The position numbers and the translations under genes are program-made. DNA of 64,000 nucleotides, taken from NCBI GenBank assembly GCA_044221555.1, contig JBGAOY010000002.1, positions 310,001-374,000 of the forward strand, given 5' to 3'. Position 1 is the stretch's first letter; each line of letters starts with the position of its first letter. This document shows positions 16,622 through 26,660 of the stretch, one piece after another. The stretch comes from JAEUJM01 sp044221555. Its GTDB lineage: Bacteria > Actinomycetota > Acidimicrobiia > Acidimicrobiales > DATDAH01. The notes beneath the pieces are model-generated. The model saw only the letters and a program-made list of their open reading frames with translations, had not been told where the DNA came from and searched no databases.

Positions 16622-17062
16622 TCAGGGCGACTCGACGAGGGCCTTGAGGTTGCGCAGGTTCTTGCGCCAGATGCGACGCAGGACGGGGGCGCCGGCGCGG
16701 GCACCGAGGGGGCCGGCCATCCAGAGCGGGAAGTGCAGCTGCTCGGTCCAGGTGAAGCGCGTGCGGTCGCCCGGCAGCGGTGAGAGCACGAACTCGCCCT
16801 CGCCCTGCACGAGGCCGACGTGGCGGACCCCCATGGCCACCCCTTCGTCCCAGCGGGTGATCGCCATCTTGTCGGTGAGGCGGAACGGGCCCACCGCGGT
16901 GTCGCAGTCGAAGGTGGTGCCCACTCCGGCGTCGGCGGTGGACGTGACCCGCACGGCCACGGCGTCCTCCATCCAGCGGGGATGGGTGCGCACGTCGTCG
17001 ATGGCGGCCCACACCCGATGGGGCGGCGCCTCGATGGTCGTCTCGACCCGGATGGTGGCCAC
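16622..17062 (-). CDS. SRPBCC (START/PYR-type) family protein
   Basis: About 146 aa from GTG at 17062 (VATIRVETTIEAPPHRVWAA). An ATG eight codons upstream (17086) is also in frame but it overlaps the ATG of the divergent gene at 17085, so the shorter form is likelier. The fold is read from RVETTIEAPPHRVWAAIDDV, the central beta strands (FDCDTAVGPFRLTDKMAI) and the C-terminal helix (RRIWRKNLRNLKALVESP). SRPBCC proteins bind small hydrophobic ligands, such as polyketides or lipids. No specific ligand can be named. Confidence 0.8.
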   Translation of the reverse strand: MATIRVETTIEAPPHRVWAAIDDVRTHPRWMEDAVAVRVTSTADAGVGTTFDCDTAVGPFRLTDKMAITRWDEGVAMGVRHVGLVQGEGEFVLSPLPGDRTRFTWTEQLHFPLWMAGPLGARAGAPVLRRIWRKNLRNLKALVESP

Positions 17063-17072
17063 GGCCGGAGCG

Positions 17073-17078
17073 TAGGTT
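17073..17078 (+). promoter_or_regulatory. TAGGTT -10-like box before Nfu-N gene
   Basis: The hexamer ends six bases before the ATG at 17085, as expected for a leaderless start. Confidence 0.5.
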
Positions 17079-17084
17079 GAGCGC

Positions 17085-17339
17085 ATGGCAACCGCAGAGC
17101 CCAGCGCCACCCCGAATCCCGACGCGATGAAGTTCACCCTCGACCGCACGCTCCCGGCCATGGTCAACCTGAGCCGGGGCGACGACACCGACGACCCCTT
17201 CGCCGCGGCGGTGCTCGCCACCGATGGGGTGATCGCGGTGTTCGCCACCAACGACTTCGTGACGGTGCGGCGTGCCGAGGGCGCCGACTGGGAGCCGATC
17301 GTCGCGGCCGTGCAGGAAGCGGCCGCCGCCCACCTGTAG
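17085..17339 (+). CDS. NifU N-terminal-like (Nfu_N) domain protein
   Basis: 84 aa. The sequence TPNPDAMKFTLDRTLP is the hallmark start of the Nfu N-terminal domain, followed by an acidic helix with the ATDGVIAVFATNDFVTVRR strand pair. The domain is found with or without the Fe-S-binding C-terminal CxxC domain; here that domain is absent. It may bind or stabilise an Fe-S scaffold, but I infer this from family only. It is divergent from the SRPBCC gene. Confidence 0.85.
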   Translation: MATAEPSATPNPDAMKFTLDRTLPAMVNLSRGDDTDDPFAAAVLATDGVIAVFATNDFVTVRRAEGADWEPIVAAVQEAAAAHL

Positions 17340-17370
17340 CCGTCGCGGTACCGGAGGAACCCCGGGCCGG

Positions 17371-18006
17371 TCAGGCGGTTCGGCGTGCGGCGTCGGCGGG
17401 CTCCGGGAGGGCCAGGTTCACGAGGCCCCCCACCACCATCCCCAGCGCGGCGCCACCGACCACGTCGAGCGGGAAGTGGGCGGCCACGTAGATGCGGGCC
17501 ACACCGACCAGCGAGGCCACGACCCACGGGGCCCAGCGCCACCTCGCGGGCACCCAGGGCGCGACCACCGCGGCCATCGCGAACGCCACCGTGGTGTGGC
17601 CCGAGGGGTAGCCGGCGCCCGTGATGGCGGCGTAGCCACCCGAGATGTCGAGGGTGCGGGCGTCGAGGAACTCGACGGGCCGGCCCCGGCCGACCACGTC
17701 TTTCAGCCAGCCGCTGACGAGCCAGCCGGCCATCCCGGCGGCCAGCACCCCGACGGCCGGTTGCCAGGGCTTCACCAGGAGCGCCGTCACGACGGCCACC
17801 GCGACGACCCCGGGCAGGGTGCCGAAGGCCATGACCACGAGCAGGAGGGGTTCGAACGGGGCCGTGCCCAACACCCCGTTGCCGTTGAGGGCCTCGACCA
17901 GACCGGCCTCGCCCACCGCGAGGCGATCTCGGGCGGCGAAGAGGGCGGTGACCACGAGCACCACGGCGGGCACGACGACGGCCCGGGTATCACCCTTTCC
18001 TGTCAT
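17371..18006 (-). CDS. PAP2-family phosphatase, integral membrane
   Basis: 211 aa from ATG at 18006 (MTGKGDTRAVVVPAVVLVVT), with AGAGGGG just upstream; longer in-frame starts would intrude on the divergent small gene. Five or six membrane helices. The three phosphatase motifs are intact: KDVVGRGRP (KxxxxxxRP), PSGHT, and RIYVAAHFPLDVVGG (active-site His). Members remove phosphate from undecaprenyl-, diacylglycerol- or other lipid pyrophosphates on the outer face of the membrane. Convergent to the Nfu-N gene. Confidence 0.9.
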   Translation of the reverse strand: MTGKGDTRAVVVPAVVLVVTALFAARDRLAVGEAGLVEALNGNGVLGTAPFEPLLLVVMAFGTLPGVVAVAVVTALLVKPWQPAVGVLAAGMAGWLVSGWLKDVVGRGRPVEFLDARTLDISGGYAAITGAGYPSGHTTVAFAMAAVVAPWVPARWRWAPWVVASLVGVARIYVAAHFPLDVVGGAALGMVVGGLVNLALPEPADAARRTA

Positions 18007-18028
18007 AGCCCCTCTGCATACTCCACCC

Positions 18029-18238
18029 ATGCGCTGCCACCTCTGCACCGACGACCTCGACCACTGCCACGAGGTCTCCATCGAGCATGCCGACGGCACC
18101 ACCGAGTGCGGTGGCGACGACGGGTGCGACCGTCACCACCTGTTGCACGAGTGGCGGGTCAGTTGCGCCGAGCTCGATCCGCCGTGTGCCTGCGACGGCC
18201 TCGATCGCCGTGAGCACGCACTCCCGCTGGCCGCCTGA
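18029..18238 (+). CDS. small Cys/His-rich protein (probable zinc binder)
   Basis: 69 aa from ATG at 18029 with CATACT six bases upstream. It starts MRCHLCTDDLDHCHEVSIEH and later has ECGGDDGCDRHHLL, SCAELDPPCAC. The eight Cys and many His in pairs suggest one or two zinc sites or disulfides. It is too short for a named family here. It is divergent from the PAP2 gene, with 22 bases between start codons, and has good codon bias. Function unknown. Confidence 0.65.
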   Translation: MRCHLCTDDLDHCHEVSIEHADGTTECGGDDGCDRHHLLHEWRVSCAELDPPCACDGLDRREHALPLAA

Positions 18239-18332
18239 TCGACCCGGCCGCCACCGTCCCGGGCGGTCGGCAGTAGGCGGTCGGCGATGGTCGGCGGTGG
18301 CGGCACGCCGTGACCAGACGTCGCCGAGACTC

Positions 18333-18369
18333 GACGACATGGCGCGCGGAAAGCGCGCGCCATGTCGTC
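18333..18369. repeat. perfect 16-bp inverted repeat with 5-base loop
   Basis: GACGACATGGCGCGCG, loop GAAAG, then CGCGCGCCATGTCGTC. It lies in the 272-base gap between the small Cys-rich gene and the convergent methyltransferase gene. It could be a bidirectional terminator without T-tract, a DNA cruciform or a protein site. The flanking bases 18260-18300 are made of short GTCGGCNNT-type repeats. Confidence 0.85.
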
Positions 18370-18510
18370 AAGGATGACCCGGGTGGTGGCTCCGACCACG
18401 CGGTGGCCCACCGGAGGCCTGGCGCTGACGACGGCGGGTGGCCGTGAGCGCCTCCCCAGGCCGGTCTCGAGCCTGCCCATGGGCCGTATGCGACGTCGCC
18501 GCTCGAGTCG

Positions 18511-19275
18511 TCAGCTCGGCGTGGCGCCGGCGGCGAGGCGGTAGACCGACACGTGGTGGGTGCTGCTGTCGGTGTACTCCTCGCCGCGCCAACCCGCCCA
18601 CCGCTCGACCAGCTCGAGGCCGGCCGCCCGGGCCATGGTGTCCAGCTCGGGCGGGGCGGCGTAGCGGATCATCCACGGCCGTAGGCGCACGCCGGCGTCG
18701 CTCAGCTCCACGTACTGGCCGGTGGCGGTCTGGGTGGATGGGTCGCGGCGGCTGATCGACAGGACCACTCGGTCCACCTCCATGCTGCGGACGGTCATCG
18801 CCTCGCCGCCGCGGGCGTCGTCGCCGGGGACGAAGGCCTCCAGCACGAAGCGGCCGTCGGGCTCGAGGCGGCTGGCCACCCCGTCGAGGCAGCGTTGCTG
18901 GGCGTCGCGGCTGGTGAGGTTGAAGAAGGTGTTGAAGGCCACGAACGCCACGCCGAAGTCCACGCCGGCGGGCGGGGCCAGGGTGCCGATGTCGGCCATG
19001 TCGCCGATCGCCACCTCGATCGCGTCGCCCCCGGGCTTGGCCCGGAGCAGCTCGATCATCGGGGCCGACGAGTCGACGCCGCTCACCGTGACGCCGGCTG
19101 CGGCGAGCGGGAGCGCCAGCCGCCCGGTGCCGACTCCGAGCTCGAGCACGCGTCGGCCGCCCACGATGCCCGACAGGAACGCCACGGTGCCTTCCGTGTC
19201 GGAGACGTCGCCGTACCAGTCGTCGTAGATGTCGGCGAAGGACTCGCCATAGCTCTCTGTGTCGAATCCCTGCAC
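18511..19275 (-). CDS. class I SAM-dependent methyltransferase
   Basis: 254 aa from GTG at 19275 (VQGFDTESYGESFADIYDDW). SAM-binding motif I is VLELGVGTGRLALPLA, followed by VSGVDSSAPMIELL (acidic residue at end of beta2) and GDMADIG. The C-terminal sheet region (ISRRDPSTQTATGQYVELSD) matches the Methyltransf_25-like branch with a small antiparallel insert. Substrate unknown. The gene is divergent from the membrane protein at 19423. Confidence 0.9.
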   Translation of the reverse strand: MQGFDTESYGESFADIYDDWYGDVSDTEGTVAFLSGIVGGRRVLELGVGTGRLALPLAAAGVTVSGVDSSAPMIELLRAKPGGDAIEVAIGDMADIGTLAPPAGVDFGVAFVAFNTFFNLTSRDAQQRCLDGVASRLEPDGRFVLEAFVPGDDARGGEAMTVRSMEVDRVVLSISRRDPSTQTATGQYVELSDAGVRLRPWMIRYAAPPELDTMARAAGLELVERWAGWRGEEYTDSSTHHVSVYRLAAGATPS

Positions 19276-19422
19276 GCGGCCAGTGTGGCCCAGCGCCGCG
19301 CCGGGACACGATTGCGCCGTCCGGCGCGGTGTCGCGATCGCCGTGGCGACTCCGGCTCGCCGGGGGTCGCCGCCGCCCACCAGACGCCGCCGTCGCCGGG
19401 TGGGTGCGGTAACAATGAGGGC

Positions 19423-20268
19423 GTGGACGGCCCCGAGGTGCAGCGCTCGTTGCGACCGCTGGCGATCGGGGAGATGCTCGACGCCTCCATCGCCCTCCTG
19501 AAGGCGCGGCCCCGAGCCGTGCTCACCATCACCGCGGTCTTCGTGATCCCCACTCAGCTGGCCACCGCGTTCACGCAGCGCAACCTGCTGGGTGCGGCCT
19601 CGTTCGTCGACGTCGTCAACGACCCGTCGCTGGCCGGCAGCAGCTCGAGCAGCGGGCAGTCGTCCGGGGCGGCGGCGTTGGTGCTGCTGGTGGCCCTCCT
19701 GCCGTCGATCGTGCTCCCGTTCGTGGCGGGTGCCCTGGGTCGCCTGGTGGCCGCCTGGCGTGCCGGCGGCGACGTCACCACGGGCGAGGCGCTGCGGGCC
19801 GCCGGGCGGAAGTGGTGGGTGCTGCTCATCGCGTGGTTCCTCGCCCACGTGGCCGAGCTCCTCGGTGCGATCGCCCTGTTCGTGCCCGCGCTGCTGCTCA
19901 TGGCGCTGTTCCAGGTGGCGGCGCCGGCCATCGTGGTCGAAGACCTCGGGCCCATCGCGGGCCTGCGCCGGTCCGCCAGGCTCGTCGGCACCCGGTTCTG
20001 GGTGGTCGTGCTGGCGGTGTCGGGCGCGTGGTTCGTGCACTACGTGCTCGACCTCATGCTGCCGTTGATGACGCAACTGCTGGCGCAGGCGCTGGGGCCC
20101 GAGGGCGGCTGGATCCCGTTGGCCATCGGCAACAGCCTCACGAACCTGATCACCACCACCTTCCTCGCCGGCTTCGCGGTGGTGCTCTACCTCGACCTGC
20201 GGGTGCGCAGCGAAGGGCTCGACCTGCAACTCGAGGCCGACCGGCACTTCACCGGTGCCCGGCCGTAG
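19423..20268 (+). CDS. multi-pass membrane protein (glycerophosphodiesterase-membrane-domain-like)
   Basis: 281 aa from GTG at 19423 with AACAAT six bases upstream. Starts VDGPEVQRSLRPLAIGEMLD, the usual opening of a family of actinobacterial membrane proteins that resemble the membrane part of GDPDs, with six predicted helices; no enzyme domain is attached. Its stop shares one base with the GTG of the DUF4129 gene (TAGTG), so the two are coupled. First gene of the DUF4129-DUF4350-MoxR-DUF58 run. Confidence 0.85.
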   Translation: MDGPEVQRSLRPLAIGEMLDASIALLKARPRAVLTITAVFVIPTQLATAFTQRNLLGAASFVDVVNDPSLAGSSSSSGQSSGAAALVLLVALLPSIVLPFVAGALGRLVAAWRAGGDVTTGEALRAAGRKWWVLLIAWFLAHVAELLGAIALFVPALLLMALFQVAAPAIVVEDLGPIAGLRRSARLVGTRFWVVVLAVSGAWFVHYVLDLMLPLMTQLLAQALGPEGGWIPLAIGNSLTNLITTTFLAGFAVVLYLDLRVRSEGLDLQLEADRHFTGARP

Positions 20269-21176
20269 TGCGCTGGTCCGCCCCGGTGTCCCCATCGTCT
20301 CGTCGGGCGGGCCGACCGCACGGTGGGGCGACGGCGCGAGCGGTGGCCGCCCGCGCGGTCTCGGTGGGGGCCGTCGCGAGCCTCGCGGCCCTCGTGTCCC
20401 TCGTGTCCCTCGTGGCGCTCGTGAGCCTCGTGGCACCCGTGGCCGTCGCGGCTCCCGCGGGGGCGGATGCCCTGGCCCGGCTGGCGACCCACGGGACACC
20501 CGCCGGCGGTGAGCCGGGCGACCCGCCCGTTCCCACGCAGTCGCCCGACGAGGTGCGCCAGGCGGCCGACGACGTGCTGTCGCGGCCCGAGTTCCGCCGG
20601 CCCGAGCCCAACGTGGTCGAGAAGGCCATGTCGTGGTTGCAGGAGCGGTTCGGCCGGGTGCTCCAGGGCCTCACCTCGGGCGACGGCGCGTCGCTGATCG
20701 GGTGGGCGGTGATGGTGGCCGCCATCGCCGCCATCGTGTTCCTGCTGGCCCGGCTCACCCGCACCGTGCAGGTGGACCCACGGCGGACGACCACGGTCAG
20801 CATCGCGAGGGCCCGCAGCGCCGACGAGTGGGACACGGAGGCCGAGCGCTTCGAGCGCGAGGAGCAGTGGAAGTCGGCGCTCCGGTGCCGCTTCCGTGCC
20901 CTCGTGGCCTCGTTGGTGCAACGGGGCCAGGTCGACGATGTGCCCGGCCGAACGGCCGGTGAGTACCGCGCCGAGGTGGCGTCGGCGCTCCCCGAGGTGT
21001 CGGGTGCGTTCGCGGAGGCCACCGAGCTGTTCGAGGACGCCTGGTACGGCGACCGGCCCACCGGCGCGCGCGAGAACGCTCGGTTCCGGGAGCTGGCGGC
21101 CACCGTGCGAGCGGCGTCGTCGCACCCGTCGGCGCAGGCCGCAGTGACCGCGGTCGCCGAGGCGGTGCCCGCGTGA
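20268..21176 (+). CDS. DUF4129 domain membrane protein
   Basis: 302 aa. An Ala/Val/Leu signal or anchor at about 25-60 is encoded by 9-base near-repeats (GTGTCCCTC), giving LVSLVSLVALVSLVAPVAV. A second helix at about 142-163 (LIGWAVMVAAIAAIVFLLAR) precedes the cytoplasmic DUF4129 part with EWDTEAERFEREEQWKSALR and the conserved AGEYRAEV and FEDAWYGDRP. These proteins occur with MoxR ATPases and DUF58 proteins and may link a wall-sensing module to the chaperone. The next gene starts within its last codons (GTGA). Confidence 0.9.
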   Translation: MRWSAPVSPSSRRAGRPHGGATARAVAARAVSVGAVASLAALVSLVSLVALVSLVAPVAVAAPAGADALARLATHGTPAGGEPGDPPVPTQSPDEVRQAADDVLSRPEFRRPEPNVVEKAMSWLQERFGRVLQGLTSGDGASLIGWAVMVAAIAAIVFLLARLTRTVQVDPRRTTTVSIARARSADEWDTEAERFEREEQWKSALRCRFRALVASLVQRGQVDDVPGRTAGEYRAEVASALPEVSGAFAEATELFEDAWYGDRPTGARENARFRELAATVRAASSHPSAQAAVTAVAEAVPA

Positions 21177-22286
21177 CCGCGGCCACGTCGTCCTCCGGCA
21201 CCAAGCGCGCCGGTGTGGTGTTCTGGCTGGCGCTCGTCGCGCTCCTCGTCGTGGTCGCACTGGTGGGCGGGCGCCCGCCGGAGGACGGTGAGCCGCTGTC
21301 GCCCGAGGGCACCGGGCCACTCGGGGCCAAGGGCCTGGTGCTCCTGCTGGGCGAGTTGGGCGCCGACGTCGTCACCACCGCCGGGGTGCCCGCGACCGAG
21401 GATGACGTCGCGTTGCTGTTGCAGGACCAGCTGGGCGACGACGCTCGCGAGCAGCTCCACGACTGGGTGCTCGACGGTGGCACCCTCGTCGTGGCCGACC
21501 CCAGCTCACCGCTGACACCGGTGCCGTTCGGCTCGACCGACCCGTTCGGCGGCCTGGCGTCGAGCAGCATCCCTCCGGGCGACTGCACGGTCGACGCCCT
21601 GGCCGGCGTCGGCCGCATCGACCCCCGGGGCGGGCTCACCTACGAGATCGACGGCGCCACCGGGCACTGCTACGGCGACGAGGAGGGCGCGTTCGTGGTC
21701 ACCACGGCCACCGGGCGGGGGACCATCGTCGCCGTGGGCGGCGCCGGGATGTTCACCAACGAGTCACTGGGCGACTTCGACAACGCGGTGCTCGCCGGCG
21801 CGTTGCTCGCCCCCAGCCCGGGTGGCACCGTCGCCTTCGTGGAGCCGCCCGTGCCGGGCTCGGGTGAGGACACCCTGGGCGATCTCGTGGCGCCGGGGGT
21901 GAAAGCCGCCCTGCTGCAGCTCGTGGTGGCCTTCGTGGTCTACGCCCTGTGGCGGGCGCGCCGGCTCGGCCAGCCGATCGACGAGCCCCAGCCGGTGCAG
22001 ATCGCCGGGTCCGAGCTGGTCGGCGCCGTGGGCGAGCTGCTGCAGCAGACGCGTTCGCCCGACCGGGCCGCGACGGTGCTCCGTGACGACCTCCGTCGGG
22101 GTCTGTGCTCGCGCCTCGGCCTGGCCGTCGACACCCCGCCCGACATCGTGGCCAGCGTGACCGCCCGGCGCACCGGCGCCGACGGTGAGGCCGTCTTCGC
22201 CGCGCTGGCCGGCGCGCCCGTCACCACCGACCACGACCTCGTCGCCCTGGCCCAGGACATCGAGTCGATTCGCAAGGAGCTGCTGC

Positions 22287-22303
<17 letters not shown>
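21173..22303 (+). CDS. DUF4350 domain membrane protein
   Basis: 376 aa from GTG at 21173, overlapping the preceding gene by 4 bases. One helix near the N-terminus (VVFWLALVALLVVVALVGG), then an extracytoplasmic DUF4350 fold related to ThuA/glutamine amidotransferase-like domains (GLVLLLGELGADVVTT ... LHDWVLDGGTLVVADPSS) and a second helix near 250-270 (AALLQLVVAFVVYALWRARR), with a cytoplasmic tail. Part of the MoxR cluster; function not established. Confidence 0.88.
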
Positions 22304-23393
<1,090 letters not shown>

Positions 23394-23421
23394 GGTCGCC
23401 AGCGATCCACGGGCGGGCGTG

Positions 23422-24723
23422 ATGCCGATCCCCACCCGGCGGCTGGCCCTGGTGGCCGCCCTCGGTGCCCTGGTGGTGCTGGGGTTGCCGTTCGACGCCC
23501 GCCTGCTGATCGTCGACGGCCTGCTGCTGGTCGCCGTGCTCGCCGACTGGGCGCTCGCGCCCCGGCCCGATCAGGTGGCGGTGGTACGCGAGCTCCCGGG
23601 CGTGCTGGCGCTCGGTGGCAGCGGCGACGTGGTCTGGCGCCTCACCAACCCCCTGGGCCGGCGCCTGCGGGTGGCGCTCGCCGACGATCTCGCCGGGTCG
23701 CTGCGGGCCGGCACCCGACGGGTGCGGGTGACCATCCCGCCCCGGGGGCGGGCGGAAGCCCGCACCACCATCCGCCCCGCCCGCCGAGGTCGGTTCGAGC
23801 CCGCCGGTGTCACCGTGCGGGTGGAGGGCCCGCTCGGGTTGGTGGCCCGGCAGCGCTGGCGCGCCCACCCCGGCCTGCTGCGGGTGTTCCCACCCTTCCG
23901 ATCGCGTGACGAGGCCGAGCTGCGGATCAACAAGGCCCGCATCCTCGAGGTGGGGCTGCGCTCGGCCCAGGGGCGTGGGGGCGGCACCGAGTTCGACCAG
24001 CTGCGGGAGTACTCGGTGGACGACGAGTTCCGCCGGATCGACTGGTCGGCCACCGCCCGTGTCGGCAAGCCGATCGTGCGCACCTACCGGGCCGAGCGCA
24101 ACCAGACGGTGATCCTGCTCCTGGACAACGGACGGGTGATGGCCGGGCGGGTGGACGACGTGCCGCGCGTCGAGCACGCCATGGACGCGGTGATGATGAT
24201 GACCGCGGTGGCCACCCGGCTCGGCGATCGCTGCGGGCTGGTGGCCTTCGACCGCAAGGTGCAGCGGGTGGTCGGTCCCGCGCAGAGCCGCAACCAGCTG
24301 GCCCGCGTCACCGAGGCCATGTACGAGCTCGAGCCGCAGTTGGCCGAGAGCGACTACGCCGGCGCCTTCGCCGAGACCCTCGGCCGGTTCCGCCGCCGCG
24401 CCATGATGGTGATCCTGACCGACCTCGTCGAGCAGGCGGTGGGGGACTCGCTGGTGCCGGCCCTGCCGCTCATCGTGCGCAACCACCTGGTGGTGGTCGC
24501 CGGCGTGCAGGACCCCGACGTGGTGCACTGGGCCGCGGCCTCGCCCACCGATGCGTCGGGGGCCTACCGCAAGACCGCGGCGGTCCGCGCCCTGGACGAG
24601 CGCCGCCGCACGGTGGCCCGGCTGCGCGGGCTGGGGGCCACGGTGATCGACGCGCCCCCCGGCAAGCTGGCGCCCCTGCTGGCCGACACCTACCTCGCGG
24701 TCAAGGCCACCGGCGGGCTCTGA
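23422..24723 (+). CDS. DUF58 domain protein (MoxR partner)
   Basis: 433 aa. The start is a GTGATG pair at 23419-23424; I use the ATG. Two helices at residues 8-40 (LALVAALGALVVLGLPFDAR and LLIVDGLLLVAVLADWAL), then a beta-rich part, then DUF58 with TEFDQLREYSVDDEFRRIDW at about 190-210 and a VWA-like region (VILLLDNGRVMAG). Its 3' end overlaps the convergent SpoIIM gene by 34 bases. DUF58 proteins pair with MoxR ATPases; the role in this organism is not known. Confidence 0.92.
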   Translation: MPIPTRRLALVAALGALVVLGLPFDARLLIVDGLLLVAVLADWALAPRPDQVAVVRELPGVLALGGSGDVVWRLTNPLGRRLRVALADDLAGSLRAGTRRVRVTIPPRGRAEARTTIRPARRGRFEPAGVTVRVEGPLGLVARQRWRAHPGLLRVFPPFRSRDEAELRINKARILEVGLRSAQGRGGGTEFDQLREYSVDDEFRRIDWSATARVGKPIVRTYRAERNQTVILLLDNGRVMAGRVDDVPRVEHAMDAVMMMTAVATRLGDRCGLVAFDRKVQRVVGPAQSRNQLARVTEAMYELEPQLAESDYAGAFAETLGRFRRRAMMVILTDLVEQAVGDSLVPALPLIVRNHLVVVAGVQDPDVVHWAAASPTDASGAYRKTAAVRALDERRRTVARLRGLGATVIDAPPGKLAPLLADTYLAVKATGGL

Positions 24724-25730
24724 TCGGGCTCGTCCTCCCAGCCCCGCTTCACCTCGCCCAGCAGGCCCGTGACCCCCCGTGCGGCCGCGGCCCGGCCCTG
24801 CACCACCAGGTAGGTGAGGAAGGCGGCCTCGACGGTGATGCCGATCCCCACCCGCAGCGCGGTGGGCAGGGCCGAGCCGGTGACGAAGCCCTCGATGATG
24901 CCGGCGGTGATGAACGCCACCACGAGACCGAGGATGATCACCACGGCCCGGCGGCCGGCATCGGCCAGGGCCTCCCCCCGCCGGCGGTCGCCCGGGGCGA
25001 TGATGGCCCAACCGAGCCGGAGCCCGGCGGCGCCGGCGATCACCACCGCGGTCAGCTCGAGCAGGCCGTGGGGCAGGATCAGGCCCCAGAACTTGGGCTG
25101 CTGGCCCGCGGCGACGAACAACCCCAGCGCCACGCCCAGGTTGGCGCCGTTGGTCAGCAGGATCAGGGCGGCGCCGAGGCACAGCACGATGCCGCCGGCG
25201 AAGGCGAGGATCGACACCTGGATGTTGTTCACGGTGACCTCGGTGGCGAACTGCGCGGCAGGCGCCGACGAGTAGTACGACTCGAAGTCCTCGTTCACGT
25301 AGGCCTCGCGCAACGCATCGGGGGCCGAGGCCTCGAGGGCCGCGCTGGAGGTCCCGATCCAGATGCCCATCGCGGCGACGGGCAGGAACGTCAGGAGCGC
25401 GCTGACCGCCACGAAGCGCCGGGCATCCCACACCGCGGCCGGGAAGGTGGTCCGGAAGAACTCGGCGAGGGAGCTGAGGGTCCGGGCCCGCTTGCCGTAG
25501 ATCACCCCGCTGGCGGCGGCGACGAGCCGGGTGAGGCGGGTGGTGAGCGCCGGGTTGGCGTAGTTGGTGCGCACGTACGACAGGTGGGTCGACGTGCGCT
25601 GGTACAACACGACCAGCTCGTCGAGCTCGGCCGGGTCGAGGCGCCGCACCCCGCGGCGGGCCTTGGCGGTGAGCGCGGCCAGCCGGTCCCACGAGCCCTG
25701 GTGGGCGGCGATGTAGCGGTCGATGTCCAC
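24690..25730 (-). CDS. SpoIIM-like (stage II sporulation protein M family) membrane protein
   Basis: 346 aa from GTG at 25730 (VDIDRYIAAHQGSWDRLAAL); an ATG 7 codons upstream (25751) is possible but less typical. An N-terminal helical part (DPAELDELVVLYQRTSTHLS) precedes four to six membrane helices with the family segment FAGGIVLCLGAALILLTNGA and PHGLLELTAVVIAGAAGLRL. In actinobacteria this family lies beside RDD, DUF58 and MoxR genes, as here. No sporulation is implied. The last 34 bases of the gene are also the last 34 of the DUF58 gene, on the other strand. Confidence 0.9.
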   Translation of the reverse strand: MDIDRYIAAHQGSWDRLAALTAKARRGVRRLDPAELDELVVLYQRTSTHLSYVRTNYANPALTTRLTRLVAAASGVIYGKRARTLSSLAEFFRTTFPAAVWDARRFVAVSALLTFLPVAAMGIWIGTSSAALEASAPDALREAYVNEDFESYYSSAPAAQFATEVTVNNIQVSILAFAGGIVLCLGAALILLTNGANLGVALGLFVAAGQQPKFWGLILPHGLLELTAVVIAGAAGLRLGWAIIAPGDRRRGEALADAGRRAVVIILGLVVAFITAGIIEGFVTGSALPTALRVGIGITVEAAFLTYLVVQGRAAAARGVTGLLGEVKRGWEDEPDQSPPVALTAR

Positions 25731-25772
25731 GGTGGCGCCATCATGGCGCACCTCGCCCCCGCGCGGGGTGGC

Positions 25773-25778
25773 TACCGT
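25773..25778 (+). promoter_or_regulatory. TACCGT -10-like box before thioesterase gene
   Basis: Eight bases upstream of the GTG at 25787, in the short gap to the divergent SpoIIM gene. Confidence 0.45.
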
Positions 25779-25786
25779 CCCACGGC

Positions 25787-26620
25787 GTGGACCTCACCCC
25801 GAACCCCCTCGCCTTCGAGGACCTGATGGCGCTCGAGCCCCACGGCCCGGACACCTTCGTGGGCATCAGCGAGCCGGTGCCCTTCCCTCGCGTCTACGGC
25901 GGGCAGGTGGCGGCCCAGGGGCTGCGGGCGGCCGCCACCACCGTCGAGGAGCGCTTCGAGGTGCACTCGCTGCACGCCTACTTCATCCGCCCAGGGGTCA
26001 TCGCCGAGCCGATCCGCTTCGAGGTGGACCGCACCCGTGACGGTCGCTCGTTCGTCACCCGGAACGTGGTCGCCCGGCAGTCCGCCGGCGCCATCTTCTC
26101 CATGTCGGCGTCGTTCAAGGTGGCCGAGGACGAGGCCGACGTGGTGCTGCACCGGCCCCCGCCGGGCGTCACCCCGCCCGAGGAGCTGGTGTCGCAGAAC
26201 TGGGGCCTGCTGCTCGACCGGCGGCCCGCACCGGTGCCGGACGGCCTGTCCAGCGCCACGCTCACGTGGCTGCGGGTGCTGTCCGACCTGGGCCACGACC
26301 CCGTGCTCCAGGCCTGCGCCCTCGTCTACTGCTCCGACGACATGCCCACGGCGGCGGCGATGCTCGACCACCCGAAGGTGCGGACGGGGATGGCGGGCGA
26401 GGAGGACTGGCAGAACTTCATGGCTGCCACCCTCGACCACGCCCTCTGGTTCCACCGCCCCCTGCGGGCCGACCGGTGGCACCTCCACGCCCTCCAGGGC
26501 CAGGGGCTCACCGGGGGCCGGGGCCTCGCCCTGGGTCGCGTCTACGACCTCGAGGGCCTGCACGTGGCCACCGTCGCCCAGGAGGTCGTCGTGCGAGAGG
26601 TGCGCGAGGGTCACGGTTGA
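25787..26620 (+). CDS. acyl-CoA thioesterase II (TesB-like)
   Basis: 277 aa from GTG at 25787. Double hot-dog fold: first half with RVYGGQVAAQGLRAAATTV and FEVHSLHAYFIRPG, second with MPTAAAMLDHPK and LDHALWFHRPLRADRWHLHA ending in the GGRGLALGRVYDLEG block. The active-site residues of the family (Asp in LDHALWFH, Thr/Gln in the tail VATVAQEVVVRE) are present. It hydrolyses medium- to long-chain acyl-CoA to free fatty acid and CoA. Cytoplasmic. It is followed 40 bases later by an SDR gene in the same direction. Confidence 0.95.
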   Translation: MDLTPNPLAFEDLMALEPHGPDTFVGISEPVPFPRVYGGQVAAQGLRAAATTVEERFEVHSLHAYFIRPGVIAEPIRFEVDRTRDGRSFVTRNVVARQSAGAIFSMSASFKVAEDEADVVLHRPPPGVTPPEELVSQNWGLLLDRRPAPVPDGLSSATLTWLRVLSDLGHDPVLQACALVYCSDDMPTAAAMLDHPKVRTGMAGEEDWQNFMAATLDHALWFHRPLRADRWHLHALQGQGLTGGRGLALGRVYDLEGLHVATVAQEVVVREVREGHG

Positions 26621-26660
26621 GCCGCGGCGGCGTCGCCCCGGTGGCACCGGGCGTCGTGCG

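Noticed and set aside
15604..17091. Upstream in-frame extension of the trehalose enzyme ORF to 1355 codons
   Set aside because: It would run antisense through the whole rhomboid gene. GTG at 15603 has a Shine-Dalgarno and gives the normal fold start.
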